Of a stretch of DNA of 64,000 nucleotides, positions 23,935-33,251 are shown piece after piece (position 1 is the stretch's first letter; each line of letters opens with the position of its first letter). Below the pieces are notes generated by a model. The model was not told where the DNA came from. It did no database searches and was given only the letters and a program-made list of their open reading frames with translations. Source of the stretch: a virus. The DNA is taken from IMG/VR virus record IMGVR_UViG_3300002933_000006, positions 1-64,000 of that record, one strand, 5' to 3'. The position numbers and the translations under genes were made by a program.

Positions 23935-24825
23935 TTAACTTAAAGTTACGTTGGCCCATTTGGTGCCGTTATATACTTGAATATTACCTGTAGTATAGTT
24001 ATATACTGTCATGCCAGGTTTAACTGGTGCGATAGTGTTTATCTGTGTTGTGGTTAAATTTGCAAATTGTATAGCATTGGACAATGTAACAAATCCAGTA
24101 TTTGTGATAGTCATGGCATCAGTGGCGCCGGATCCTACAACAAAGTGAATATTACCTGAACTATATGTACCTAATGCTAAGTCAGTAGTTGCACTTGCTA
24201 GATATACCATTCCTGATGTACTAAATGCGCCGGATCCAGTAAAAGTACTTGAGTTCATACCAAACTCACCGTAGTTAGTTGTAGCTGTACCTAGATTGTT
24301 GCTTACATTAAAGTTTGTACTAGCATTGGTTGCGGCATTTTGATTTTGCAAAATCAATTGATTATACCCGGCAGTACTACTTGCAATGGTCCCAATAATA
24401 CCAGTATCGGTATACCCAATTGGTGTGCCAATACTCAAGTTACCGGCTAAGTTGATGTTACCACTAACGCCAACCCCACCAGTGACAATTAATGCACCAG
24501 TATAAGCATTGCCGGACATCGCCCCACTTTTAATATAAACTTCGGTTGATAATGGGAATACAACATCGCCTATACCATCTGGATTAATGGTAATATTACT
24601 ACCACTACCGGCCGGGCTAATAATAGTATTTGTTATTACATTACCTTGAACTGTTATATTTCCTGCGTAATTATTAGTGGCCTGCAATGTAGAAATTTCG
24701 CTAGCTGCGATAGTAAAGTTATTTCGTATATGTTGATAATTGGTTCTAAAACCCTGTGTATCGTTATCCTGTCCAGCAATTGGAAAGGTTATATCTATGT
24801 TTGATGGGTTAATTAGTGACGTCAT
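23935..24825 (-). CDS. Tail fibre / virion appendage protein
   Basis: 296 aa. Same N-terminal attachment pattern as the preceding fibre (INPSNIDITFPIAGQDND, GFRTNYQHIRNN) followed by repeated Gly/Asn/Thr beta-helix-like segments (GGVGVSGNINLAGNLSIGT) and a C-terminal TGNIQVYNGTKWANVTLS module. Probably an alternative or accessory fibre using the same dock. Confidence 0.7.
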   Translation of the reverse strand: MTSLINPSNIDITFPIAGQDNDTQGFRTNYQHIRNNFTIAASEISTLQATNNYAGNITVQGNVITNTIISPAGSGSNITINPDGIGDVVFPLSTEVYIKSGAMSGNAYTGALIVTGGVGVSGNINLAGNLSIGTPIGYTDTGIIGTIASSTAGYNQLILQNQNAATNASTNFNVSNNLGTATTNYGEFGMNSSTFTGSGAFSTSGMVYLASATTDLALGTYSSGNIHFVVGSGATDAMTITNTGFVTLSNAIQFANLTTTQINTIAPVKPGMTVYNYTTGNIQVYNGTKWANVTLS

Positions 24826-24851
24826 TTTAAATTAAATACTCCGTGATATAC

Positions 24852-24859
24852 TATTTAGT
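24852..24859 (-). promoter_or_regulatory. Late-type promoter box (ACTAAATA)
   Basis: ACTAAATAGTATA on the minus strand, 27 nt before the fibre ATG at 24825. Two differences from TATAAATA, but the spacing matches the better boxes and an identical variant lies before the nuclease gene at 63336. Confidence 0.4.
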
Positions 24860-27800
24860 TAGGTAAAGGTACTATATTGAGGAAACTTCAAGTACTGTCC
24901 TTGATCGTCTGGGGCATAGTACTGATCTCTGAAATTAAAGAATCTAGTGGTATCTCCGTTAAATGAGGTTCTAGTAGTAACCGCGACCGATTGTACTTTG
25001 TATATCGAATACGATGGTACATTTTGCCCAGGATTCAAAATTTGATTATAAAATAAAATAGATCCACCGTATGTACTACCAAATAAAATACGCAGGCGTT
25101 GGCTTGGGAGAATTTCTAATATTGGTAGTAAAACTACAAAATCATTGATAATTTTAATTTGCCAAATACCACCACGTTGATTTATACTTGATCTAATCTC
25201 AATATTGGGACTAGCAATCGGTGCACTAGGCGGGGTATTAAATATTAGACTATTACCAACTACTGAATATTGATTACCGGTTTGAACTTGACCATTGACT
25301 ACTACGGTTATTGAAACCACACTAGTTTCGGCCTGGCTCATAGTAAATGTACTCTGCACATTATTTCCAGTAAATTGGTCTTGAGTAGAACTGCCATTGT
25401 GATAGACTACAATATTTTTTGTATTTGGTGGAACTGTAGGAATAGGCGGTGGTGTAACAAATGTAATACTATTAGTTCCTATAGTATAGCTACTTGCAGA
25501 TTGCAACAATCCATTGATATATACATTTACACTTTTGCTATTTGGCGTAATATTAAACTGTGTAGTTAATCCATCCCCGGTATACAGAATACCAGTTTGC
25601 GAGCTTTCTGTATAGCCAGGCACAATATTATAAGTATCATATCCTTCGGCATCGTATCCTTCGATTGGTACAGTTAAAATACTATCGCCAATCCATGCAT
25701 CTGTATAGTCAACCCAACCATCGTATGCTCCGGCATTTTCAAAATTTTCTTGTTTGGCAAATATTATAGTATCGCCATCTTGAAAGTTAGTGACTCCATC
25801 TAATCCGCCATTGGCATTGATATAGCTAACAAGTCTTCCGTTAATTTGATTAAACGGAACAGTCACAGCATAACTAACAGAAGCAACTAATGTTCCAATA
25901 TTTTGATTTGGTAATACATCAAATGTAGTTTCTCTACCTAAATCAAATCGTTTGGTTGTTGTATTAAAGTTTGTTGTATAGAAATCATCAACAATATATC
26001 TATCAACTGTGAAATTAATACGGTTAAAATTGATTCCCGAATTACGCAATCTATATGCAATTAATTTAGCAGCGCCAGGAATAGTATATGCTAAAACTAC
26101 AGCTTTAGTAAATCCCAATGGTGGTGCAAATTTGTTTATATTAGTTGTGTCTGGCTGATTACTAGTCATCCAATTTGGTAAACTACTTTGATCGTAATAT
26201 CCAACATTGCTAATTAATTGTTTAACCATATTATCTGAACTGTTTGGATATATAATTTTATAATTGTTTCCATTGGCATCTATATAAGGGTTTGTTATTG
26301 TATTCGTTAAATCCAGCGGTGACACTGGTCCAATACCACTTGAGTTTTCCTCAGGGTCAATGACATTAACATAAACTACTTCATACTTAACATTGTAATT
26401 ACTATCCAATGCAACGGCTGTACTTATATCACCAAAGGTATATGTTTTAGTATAATGATTTTTAATAATAGCATTAGCATACGTAGACATGTCGTCTGGA
26501 TTTAATCCAGGTAAAAATAACATTTCGATATCGTCACTAACACCAAACCAAGCATCATCGGGGCGATAAATTAATTCAGGTACAAAAATTTCAGTGTTGT
26601 TCATTACACTATTAAAGATCTGTCTTTGATCAGTTGCAGGCATTGCTTTTAAATAGAGATTATTGTATGGCGCAATATCGATGATATTAAGAGTTAGAGT
26701 AAATTCTCGAGTTGACGTAGCACTTGGTGGAGTTAATATACTACCATCACTACCATATACAGTATCTGCTGTAGCAACTTCTACAGTAAATTTATAAACT
26801 CGGTCCAATGTAAATGTATCTCCGTCGATTGTAGTAGCATAATCATCTAAGCTAAAAGCTTCAAATGTTACTCGCCCGGACAGCAAACCTAAATATCTAT
26901 TGTTTTGTTTAGATGTTATTAATTCAATCCCTTGAGGCAACCTAATAGGAATTCCAGCAGCATCAAGCAAAGTATACACAAGTGGTTTACCTTCGATGCT
27001 AACGGCTTCGATGAATAACTCACTAACAGACCCATTGTCTATAGTTCCTAAATTTTCAGGAGTAACCCAATTGATATTATTGTTTACATCGCCGAGTACC
27101 GGCAAACTGAAATAATATGGAACACTGGAATATTTAATACCATTTCTAGTTTTACTTACAACAATACCAAATCTGTAATTTGAAAATGATGAGCTCTGTG
27201 TATTTAATAATCCGTATACCCACCCAGTTTGAGAATCTAGTAGTACCCCAGGTAAATTAGTTTTCGATGTTCCGCTAGGATCAAAGCTATCAAACCCGAT
27301 ACCGGTACGCGGAGTACCAAGTGTACCTTCCGATTCGGGTGTACCGCCTGGGCCAGTACCATTATTATCAAAACCTTCATCGGCACCAGTTACGTAAGCA
27401 TCAAAGGTACCTACTGTATTTGATAAACTATATGTTAGTGTGTCGCCTTGGAAATCAAGCCCGGTAAATTTAAATGCGTAGTAGCTTCCACCTCTACCAA
27501 CAGGTAATGTAGTAACAGTATTCAATAATACAGGAATGTAATTATTAGTTGCATCAACTAGTAAGAATGTATTATCTGCACTAAATTGTGTATTGTCAGC
27601 TGTAAAGCCTGTTCTACTAACAACATTAATTATATAGTTTTGTAAATCGTAGTTAGCACCATCAAATGCACGAATTGTAAAACTATAACTTAACGTTTGG
27701 CTCAATTGATTAAAATCATATGGCCCAAAGTCGTATTCTTGTTTAACTGTTAATCCGCCTTCACCAACATATTGAGATATAGTACCGGTACCCGGATTGG

Positions 27801-29004
27801 GTAAATCTTGACCATTATGAATAGCAGTAAATATTGTACCGACCGTATTTGTTGTTGCTCCATATAAAGTAAAATCGGTTGTGCCTAAACTTTGTATTTG
27901 GTATTGTTGTCCAAATACAAGATATGGGGCAGAAATAACCATATTGTATATACTTGCAGTACCAGTACCAGTACCAATAGCAGTAGCCGTAAATACTGTA
28001 CCAACAATGTTATCTGTCGCTCCAACTGTTTTAAAATTTGTTGTTCCTATGCTACTAATTTGATAGACTACATTCGCTACTAGTGAACTAGCAGGAACAA
28101 TATTATCACCAGTGCCGGCATCATACCCGGATGGCCCAAATTGGCTTTCTATTACAGCTGGTAGTATGTATCCACTTAACAAACCTGTTGAGTCTAATGT
28201 AATACCTGGTGGCAACATACCAATGTTAGACCAAGTTATGATAGTATTAGGATTTGGTTCTACTACAGTTAATTGCTGACTGTAGTAGCTACCATCAAAG
28301 AATGATCCTAAATTTTTAACATTTGCACTAAATGGTTCAATGACTGGACCAAACACGTTAGTTATGCTTAAACTAAATGCTCTATCTCTAATATGTCCTT
28401 GACTACTTGTTGCTCTTATTGTAAATCTAAAATCTTGTGCAGTATTTGTTGTAATTGCAGTTGTTAAAGTTGGAACTCCTTGTAGATACCCAATTGAAGT
28501 TGGGACACCATTTACGGTACCAGTGGCAACTACTTGCATCCCGGGAGGTAACTCGCCAGAAATAAATTTAAATGTAGTAGTAACATTAGCCTGTGTTTCA
28601 GCAACCTCCAATGGTAACTGATAAAATTCACCATTCGGTACAGTACCCAACGATCCACTAGGTGTTACCCATGAAAAATCTGCATTTACAACGTTTGTAA
28701 TTATTAAACTAAAACTTCTATCAACTGGGGTTAAATTATTACTAGTAGAAAGTCTAATTATAAAATTATAAGTTAGTGTAGTAAAGTTATTATTACTAGG
28801 AGTGCTATACCCAGGTGTACCAGAAATAACACCTGTTGCAGAATCGAGAGTTAACCCAGGAGGTAGCTCACCGCCGATGAGTGTATAAGTTAGAATGCCA
28901 CCATTATTAGTAGTATCTACTGCTAGTAATGTAACCGATTCTAATAGACCAATTGGTAAATTACCAATTGTGCCCGACGGAGTAACCCAACTTAGTTGTG
29001 CCAT
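24859..29004 (-). CDS. Giant Ig-repeat adhesin / receptor-binding virion protein
   Basis: 1381 aa. The N-terminal half has at least three putative-Ig (He_PIG) repeats, each with G-x-L-P-P-G-[LM]-x-L/V-D-x-x-G-x-x-S-G, e.g. GGELPPGLTLDSATGVISGT. Around residues 305-390 two copies of a Y-x-I-x-S-[IL]-G-T-T-[ND]-F repeat occur (SIGTTNFKTVGATDN, SLGTTDFTLYGATTN). Near the C-terminus come two copies of an F-N/T-I...V-Y-I-N-G-L-L-Q repeat (SVNVYINGLLQS, ITVVVNGQVQTG). Such repeat-built surface proteins bind host glycans or other receptors. In one run with two small fibres and the 744-aa fibre. Confidence 0.8.
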   Translation of the reverse strand: MAQLSWVTPSGTIGNLPIGLLESVTLLAVDTTNNGGILTYTLIGGELPPGLTLDSATGVISGTPGYSTPSNNNFTTLTYNFIIRLSTSNNLTPVDRSFSLIITNVVNADFSWVTPSGSLGTVPNGEFYQLPLEVAETQANVTTTFKFISGELPPGMQVVATGTVNGVPTSIGYLQGVPTLTTAITTNTAQDFRFTIRATSSQGHIRDRAFSLSITNVFGPVIEPFSANVKNLGSFFDGSYYSQQLTVVEPNPNTIITWSNIGMLPPGITLDSTGLLSGYILPAVIESQFGPSGYDAGTGDNIVPASSLVANVVYQISSIGTTNFKTVGATDNIVGTVFTATAIGTGTGTASIYNMVISAPYLVFGQQYQIQSLGTTDFTLYGATTNTVGTIFTAIHNGQDLPNPGTGTISQYVGEGGLTVKQEYDFGPYDFNQLSQTLSYSFTIRAFDGANYDLQNYIINVVSRTGFTADNTQFSADNTFLLVDATNNYIPVLLNTVTTLPVGRGGSYYAFKFTGLDFQGDTLTYSLSNTVGTFDAYVTGADEGFDNNGTGPGGTPESEGTLGTPRTGIGFDSFDPSGTSKTNLPGVLLDSQTGWVYGLLNTQSSSFSNYRFGIVVSKTRNGIKYSSVPYYFSLPVLGDVNNNINWVTPENLGTIDNGSVSELFIEAVSIEGKPLVYTLLDAAGIPIRLPQGIELITSKQNNRYLGLLSGRVTFEAFSLDDYATTIDGDTFTLDRVYKFTVEVATADTVYGSDGSILTPPSATSTREFTLTLNIIDIAPYNNLYLKAMPATDQRQIFNSVMNNTEIFVPELIYRPDDAWFGVSDDIEMLFLPGLNPDDMSTYANAIIKNHYTKTYTFGDISTAVALDSNYNVKYEVVYVNVIDPEENSSGIGPVSPLDLTNTITNPYIDANGNNYKIIYPNSSDNMVKQLISNVGYYDQSSLPNWMTSNQPDTTNINKFAPPLGFTKAVVLAYTIPGAAKLIAYRLRNSGINFNRINFTVDRYIVDDFYTTNFNTTTKRFDLGRETTFDVLPNQNIGTLVASVSYAVTVPFNQINGRLVSYINANGGLDGVTNFQDGDTIIFAKQENFENAGAYDGWVDYTDAWIGDSILTVPIEGYDAEGYDTYNIVPGYTESSQTGILYTGDGLTTQFNITPNSKSVNVYINGLLQSASSYTIGTNSITFVTPPPIPTVPPNTKNIVVYHNGSSTQDQFTGNNVQSTFTMSQAETSVVSITVVVNGQVQTGNQYSVVGNSLIFNTPPSAPIASPNIEIRSSINQRGGIWQIKIINDFVVLLPILEILPSQRLRILFGSTYGGSILFYNQILNPGQNVPSYSIYKVQSVAVTTRTSFNGDTTRFFNFRDQYYAPDDQGQYLKFPQYSTFT

Positions 29005-29005
29005 A

Positions 29006-31240
29006 TTAAATAATCACCGCTGTAATAACTTTTTCGCCATCTTCTGTGTTTGTTTCGATTGCTTTAGCAAATACAGCCTGACCGTATGAGGTATCTGTGC
29101 CAACACTTACTGCAAATCCGGCATTGCCTGCAGTAACTAAGCTGTCGCCTTTAGTAACTGGACCATATACTTTAACCGGAATACGTCCTCTTAATGCAAC
29201 CGGCAATCCACTTGCTTCGCTATTCATTAAGTATGCAGGGTTAGTAGAAACGGCACCTGCAACACGAGCATCTGCAAATATTGTAGTAGTTGTGATTTCT
29301 TGACTTCCACCAAATATAACAACAGTACCCGGCTCATAGACCGAATCAGTTGCATATATTTCTGCTAAGTCGGCGTATAATGCTGTAGTTGCTGTGGCAA
29401 AGACTGTATTAAATGCTGCACCAATGGCACCGATGTTGCCGGTACCGCTTGTACCACTGTGAGTAATACTTGGAACAGTAATGCCTGTAGTAGTTAGTGA
29501 ATTAAGACCAAAGTATGCTACTGTGTTAACGTTAGCACTTGTATAGAGACTTGTAATTTGTGTTTGCTGAGCGCCAGCATTGGCAAACAATGTAGTAATA
29601 TTATTTGTTGCTGTGCCTAAATTTGCATTAGTAGCAATTTGATACGCACCAATGTTTGCATTTGTACTGGCAATAGCCAATTGATGTCCGCCAATGTTTG
29701 CATTAACAGAAATTTCATATGCGCCAACGTTAGCGTCTAGTGTATTTACGTGGGTATATACTGTACCGAGATTGGCACTAATTGTTTGTACTGCGGTATT
29801 GGACCAAGTTTCGTACGCACCAATGTTAGCATCTAATGTGTTTACGTGATTAAAAATTACACCAACGTTAGCACTATCTGCAATTTGATACGCACCGATA
29901 TTAGCAGATAATGTTTGTACCTGTCCAACAGTTGGAATACCGGTTAAGAAACTACCATCCCCTAAGTAATAACCAGAGCTTATGTTTCCGCTTACAATAA
30001 CATTTCCTGCATAGGTATTAGCTGTAGATGTTAAAGTTGTAGCAGATATACTAAACAATCCGCTCATGGCTACACCAGTTGCTGTAATACTACTAGTAAC
30101 TGTTAAATTTTGTATTCCGATACTAGTAGCACTGATGCCCGATGCATTCAATGTTGATCCATTTGTTAAACTCAAACCAGTCAATGTGCCAACGCTAGTA
30201 ATATTTGGTTGAGCAGCAGTTTGCACGGCTCCATATAACGATCCAACAAAACCACCTTGTGATGTTACATTACCAAAAACACCAATACCACCGTATGGTA
30301 CAACAATAGCACCAGTAAGATAGGAGATACTTGCTGCCGCCGACGGATACACAATATTACCAGTAATGAGAGCACTAGTACCATTATAAATTGCACCAAT
30401 ACCGCCACTACTTGTAGTGATAACTTGACTGCCGCCAATATACATATTTGTAGTAGCGTTAACATTACCACCAACTGCCAAGTTGGCCGCAATGCCGGCA
30501 CCGCCTGCAACAATTAATGCACCTGTGGTTGTGCTTGTTGATTGAGTAGTGTTACTGAATAAGCCACTACCAAACTGTAAGTTACCGTATACCCCACCAA
30601 CAACAATATTATTACCCGATGTAGTATCTCTATCAGTAATCTTATAAATGAAGTTATTAGTTGTATATTGATGTCCAAAGAAAGCATAGGTATTAGCACC
30701 ATTATAATCGGATGTAATATTTCCTAGAATACCTGTATCTTGTAAGTCACCGACAAATGCGTTAGCATGGATCTTTAAAATACCTGCGTCAGTGGATTGT
30801 GAAATTTGATTAGTAGACACAGTTTGCAGAACATATAAGTTAGCAAAATGTCGGGTAGGACTACCAAGGTTATATACGCCATCAACAGTTGGAATAATAT
30901 TTCCACTAACATAAGTATTACCGGCAAGATATGTTACGCCCGAACTATATAATCCTGCATTGGCAATAATATTAGCAGAGTAACTATTACCAGTAAAACT
31001 AGAAGTTGTACCAGTGGCATTGGCAATAAATGAATTGGTAATGTTACTGAATGTAGCTTGAAAATTAAACTCAACGTTAGCATTGGTCCAATCTTGATTA
31101 AATTGTGATAGTTGTGCAGAAATATTACCAAAGTTACTATCAACTTTATTAAACGCATCGCGAATATTATCGCCAGTGCCATCATTGGGGCGAGTACCCT
31201 CATTGATGTTTATAATTTGTCCATTATTCCAGAATGCCAT
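29006..31240 (-). CDS. Long tail fibre with C-terminal autoprotease-like domain
   Basis: 744 aa. N-terminal attachment region (NINEGTRPNDGTGDNIRDAF). The middle is beta-rich with GGAGIAANLAVGGNVNATTN-like segments, and then a helical repeat block (about residues 440-560) built on N-A/V-G-A-Y-[QE]-x...N-T-L-D-A-N units, probably a trimeric coiled coil. The C-terminus (YADLAEIYATDSVYEPGTVV ... RVAGAVSTNPAYLMN ... RIPVKVYGPVTKGDSLV) resembles the peptidase G2 / intramolecular-chaperone autoprotease domain found at the end of phage fibres and needle proteins. Confidence 0.75.
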   Translation of the reverse strand: MAFWNNGQIININEGTRPNDGTGDNIRDAFNKVDSNFGNISAQLSQFNQDWTNANVEFNFQATFSNITNSFIANATGTTSSFTGNSYSANIIANAGLYSSGVTYLAGNTYVSGNIIPTVDGVYNLGSPTRHFANLYVLQTVSTNQISQSTDAGILKIHANAFVGDLQDTGILGNITSDYNGANTYAFFGHQYTTNNFIYKITDRDTTSGNNIVVGGVYGNLQFGSGLFSNTTQSTSTTTGALIVAGGAGIAANLAVGGNVNATTNMYIGGSQVITTSSGGIGAIYNGTSALITGNIVYPSAAASISYLTGAIVVPYGGIGVFGNVTSQGGFVGSLYGAVQTAAQPNITSVGTLTGLSLTNGSTLNASGISATSIGIQNLTVTSSITATGVAMSGLFSISATTLTSTANTYAGNVIVSGNISSGYYLGDGSFLTGIPTVGQVQTLSANIGAYQIADSANVGVIFNHVNTLDANIGAYETWSNTAVQTISANLGTVYTHVNTLDANVGAYEISVNANIGGHQLAIASTNANIGAYQIATNANLGTATNNITTLFANAGAQQTQITSLYTSANVNTVAYFGLNSLTTTGITVPSITHSGTSGTGNIGAIGAAFNTVFATATTALYADLAEIYATDSVYEPGTVVIFGGSQEITTTTIFADARVAGAVSTNPAYLMNSEASGLPVALRGRIPVKVYGPVTKGDSLVTAGNAGFAVSVGTDTSYGQAVFAKAIETNTEDGEKVITAVII

Positions 31241-31261
31241 AGCTTTGATCCTTATATACGT

Positions 31262-31269
31262 TATTTATC
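31262..31269 (-). promoter_or_regulatory. Late-type promoter box GATAAATA (fibre operon)
   Basis: GCGATAAATAACGTATA on the minus strand, 21 nt upstream of the 744-aa fibre ATG, with AAGGA in the leader. Confidence 0.6.
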
Positions 31270-31315
31270 GCATATAAGACAAAGCTGGTTTTTGGTTTGG
31301 ATTTAAGTGGGTAGT

Positions 31316-31639
31316 TTATACAGAGAAACTGCTACCGCACCCGCATGTAGATACAGCCTGCGGATTATTAATTACAAAGCTAGATCCCATTAATTCGTTT
31401 TTATAATCAATAGTGGCGCCAGCTAGATACTGCCCACTCATAGAATCGACTAGAAGTTTAACTCCATCAACGTCGAAGCTAAAATCATCTTCGTTTTGTT
31501 CTTCGTCGAGTGTAAAACCGTAACTAAAGCCGCTACACCCCCCGCCCTGTACAAATACTCGTAGATTTATTGCAGGGTTATTTTCTTCTGCAAGAATATC
31601 TTTAATTTTTAATTTCGCTGATTCTGTAATTGTTATCAT
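31316..31639 (-). CDS. A-type Fe-S cluster carrier (IscA/ErpA/HesB-like)
   Basis: 107 aa, full length for the family. All three conserved cysteines are present: [11 protein letters not shown] (Cys in the first motif) and the C-terminal CGCGSSF. Carries or transfers [4Fe-4S]/[2Fe-2S] clusters to apoproteins in the cytoplasm. A potential client encoded by the same phage is the radical SAM protein at 17751. Its ATG overlaps the stop of the superoxide dismutase gene, so the two are made together. Confidence 0.93.
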   Translation of the reverse strand: MITITESAKLKIKDILAEENNPAINLRVFVQGGGCSGFSYGFTLDEEQNEDDFSFDVDGVKLLVDSMSGQYLAGATIDYKNELMGSSFVINNPQAVSTCGCGSSFSV

Positions 31640-32202
31640 AATAGGTTACATTGGACTGTATACCAGTCAATAATTTTCCAGAAGTTATCAATGTACTCAG
31701 CTTTCTTTTCAGCATAATCTAGATTGTAAGCGTGTTCCCACATATCCAAAATGAGTACTATATCTGTACGAACTTCGTGGTTTTTGATTGTTTTGATTTT
31801 GCCAGACTTAGTTAAGTAAACCCAACCAGACCCTTGCAACTTCATTGCTTCTTCTTTAAATTGCTTTTTAAAGTCAATAAATGATTTAAAATTTTTATTA
31901 ATAAGATCGTTTACTTTGCCCACAGGACGATTGCCCTTTTCTGGAACGCTAGGAGTACCCGGTTTACCAAATTGTCCAAAATAAACAGTATGCAACCATG
32001 CTCCGGCACGATTAAACTCGTGGTCACCTTCGCCTTTGTTAAAACGGTCAACATAACCCTTGAACAGTTTACCATAGTGATATTCTATAGTTTTCTTGCT
32101 CATTACTGGTGCCAATGCTGATTCAGAGTACCGTAACGGAATCTGAAAGAAAGTTTCCTTGCTTTTTGCTTCTAATAGGTTTAATGTATCGCGAATGTCC
32201 AT
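31636..32202 (-). CDS. Fe/Mn superoxide dismutase
   Basis: About 188 aa. All four metal ligands can be placed: His in [18 protein letters not shown], His in [16 protein letters not shown], and Asp and His in [29 protein letters not shown] is the usual G-S-G-W-x-x-L strand. Converts superoxide to peroxide and oxygen. The ATG at 32202 is preferred; an upstream TTG at 32226 would overlap IF-1. It has no signal peptide, so it acts in the cytoplasm. Typical bacterial enzymes have HHxxH where this one has HYGKL. Coupled to the Fe-S carrier gene. Confidence 0.9.
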   Translation of the reverse strand: MDIRDTLNLLEAKSKETFFQIPLRYSESALAPVMSKKTIEYHYGKLFKGYVDRFNKGEGDHEFNRAGAWLHTVYFGQFGKPGTPSVPEKGNRPVGKVNDLINKNFKSFIDFKKQFKEEAMKLQGSGWVYLTKSGKIKTIKNHEVRTDIVLILDMWEHAYNLDYAEKKAEYIDNFWKIIDWYTVQCNLL

Positions 32203-32206
32203 ACTA

Positions 32207-32425
32207 CTATTTATTGCGATAAACAACTCTTCCGCGGCTTAGATCGTATGTTGACATTTCAACATCTACTCGATCACCTAGTAATATGCGTATATTATTC
32301 TGTCTTAATCTCCCGCCAATTGTGGCAGTAATTTTGTGTCCATTTTCTAGTATTACACGAAACATAGCGTTTGGTAGGCATTCCTCAACAACGCCCGACA
32401 TTTCAATCATATCATCTTTAGCCAT
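32207..32425 (-). CDS. infA: Translation initiation factor IF-1
   Basis: 72 aa, the exact length of bacterial IF-1, and collinear with it over the whole length: [66 protein letters not shown]-fold protein that occupies the ribosomal A site during initiation. The ATG follows directly (no gap) the stop of a 10-codon reading frame. It precedes the SOD and Fe-S carrier genes in the same operon. Divergence from bacterial IF-1 (for instance EECLPNA for LETLPNT) shows it is a phage copy, not a contaminating host locus. Confidence 0.94.
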   Translation of the reverse strand: MAKDDMIEMSGVVEECLPNAMFRVILENGHKITATIGGRLRQNNIRILLGDRVDVEMSTYDLSRGRVVYRNK

Positions 32426-32458
32426 TTAAATCCAGATTACATCTTTAAAAATTTTCAT
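32426..32458 (-). CDS. Possible 10-aa leader peptide upstream of IF-1
   Basis: ATG 6 nt after AAGGAG begins a frame MKIFKDVIWI whose TAA abuts the IF-1 ATG (TAAATG). IF-1 itself has no separate strong Shine-Dalgarno site, so ribosomes may load at the leader and reinitiate. Short length makes chance possible. Confidence 0.4.
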   Translation of the reverse strand: MKIFKDVIWI

Positions 32459-32470
32459 ATACTTCTCCTT

Positions 32471-32869
32471 TTAACGTCGCATAGTACTTATCTCTACAGC
32501 CTCTTCATCGCTGAAAATAGGCACAGCATTACTTTTGTGCATAGTGCCAATACCTTTAACTTTAGTACCTGTGTACTCTTGATTGGCAGGAGTAGTGCAA
32601 GCTACCCATCCTGTGTCTTGACTGACAATCTTAGGAGTTTCTCGACCTGGTGGAGTTTTAGGTGCGCCCATTGACCAGTCACCTTTGCGCTTAGGTGCAG
32701 GTTTAGTATTACTAAATCTAGGTTTCATTCGATCAAATTCTTTGAGTTTGAGTTCCCAATCAAGTTTGCGCTGTTCGGCTTTATGTTTAGCTTCAGCCGA
32801 TTCCCATTTTTTTGGACCACGTTTTTTGCCAGTGGTACTAAGCCACGGTCCTTCGATATGCATTGTCAT
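32471..32869 (-). CDS. Conserved phage protein, 132 aa
   Basis: Basic, Lys/Pro-rich and probably disordered (WLSTTGKKRGPKKWESAEAK, KRKGDWSMGAPKTPPGRETP). HIEGPWLSTTGKKRG is a start I recognise from uncharacterised T4-like phage proteins. Ends 12 nt upstream of the IF-1 leader. Function unknown. Confidence 0.55.
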   Translation of the reverse strand: MTMHIEGPWLSTTGKKRGPKKWESAEAKHKAEQRKLDWELKLKEFDRMKPRFSNTKPAPKRKGDWSMGAPKTPPGRETPKIVSQDTGWVACTTPANQEYTGTKVKGIGTMHKSNAVPIFSDEEAVEISTMRR

Positions 32870-32884
32870 AATAAGTATTATACT

Positions 32885-33250
32885 TTATTGGGGTTTATTG
32901 GGCAAGCGAGCGATTTGCGGTTCCCAATTATGTTTAGCACATAATATATGATTGGTAGATTCGAAATAAAAGATATGTTGCGGGAATCGTGTTTTAAGAA
33001 TACTGATAATTTCTTGATCGGACTGCCCTTGTGCAAGGAACTTATGATTATCTTGATCGTACCAGTAATATATATCTCCCCGCTTTTCAATTTCAACTCT
33101 GTGTACTATTTCGTCTAAGTGTTTAAGTAACCGTCGCTCTAGTTCATCTGCGGTTGACGACAACCTGTTGGTTAATCCAAAAGTAACTTGCACAATGGCA
33201 TAAGTGCAAGCAATCCAAAGCAATAGTATTGTTGTGTCTTCAAATAACAT
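32885..33250 (-). CDS. Membrane-anchored small protein, 121 aa
   Basis: One N-terminal hydrophobic segment (TTILLLWIACTYAIVQVTFG) followed by a cytoplasmic alpha/beta domain with YYWYDQDNHKFLAQGQSDQE and ILKTRFPQHIFYFE. Translationally adjacent to 33252. Role unknown. Confidence 0.55.
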   Translation of the reverse strand: MLFEDTTILLLWIACTYAIVQVTFGLTNRLSSTADELERRLLKHLDEIVHRVEIEKRGDIYYWYDQDNHKFLAQGQSDQEIISILKTRFPQHIFYFESTNHILCAKHNWEPQIARLPNKPQ

Positions 33251-33251
33251 A

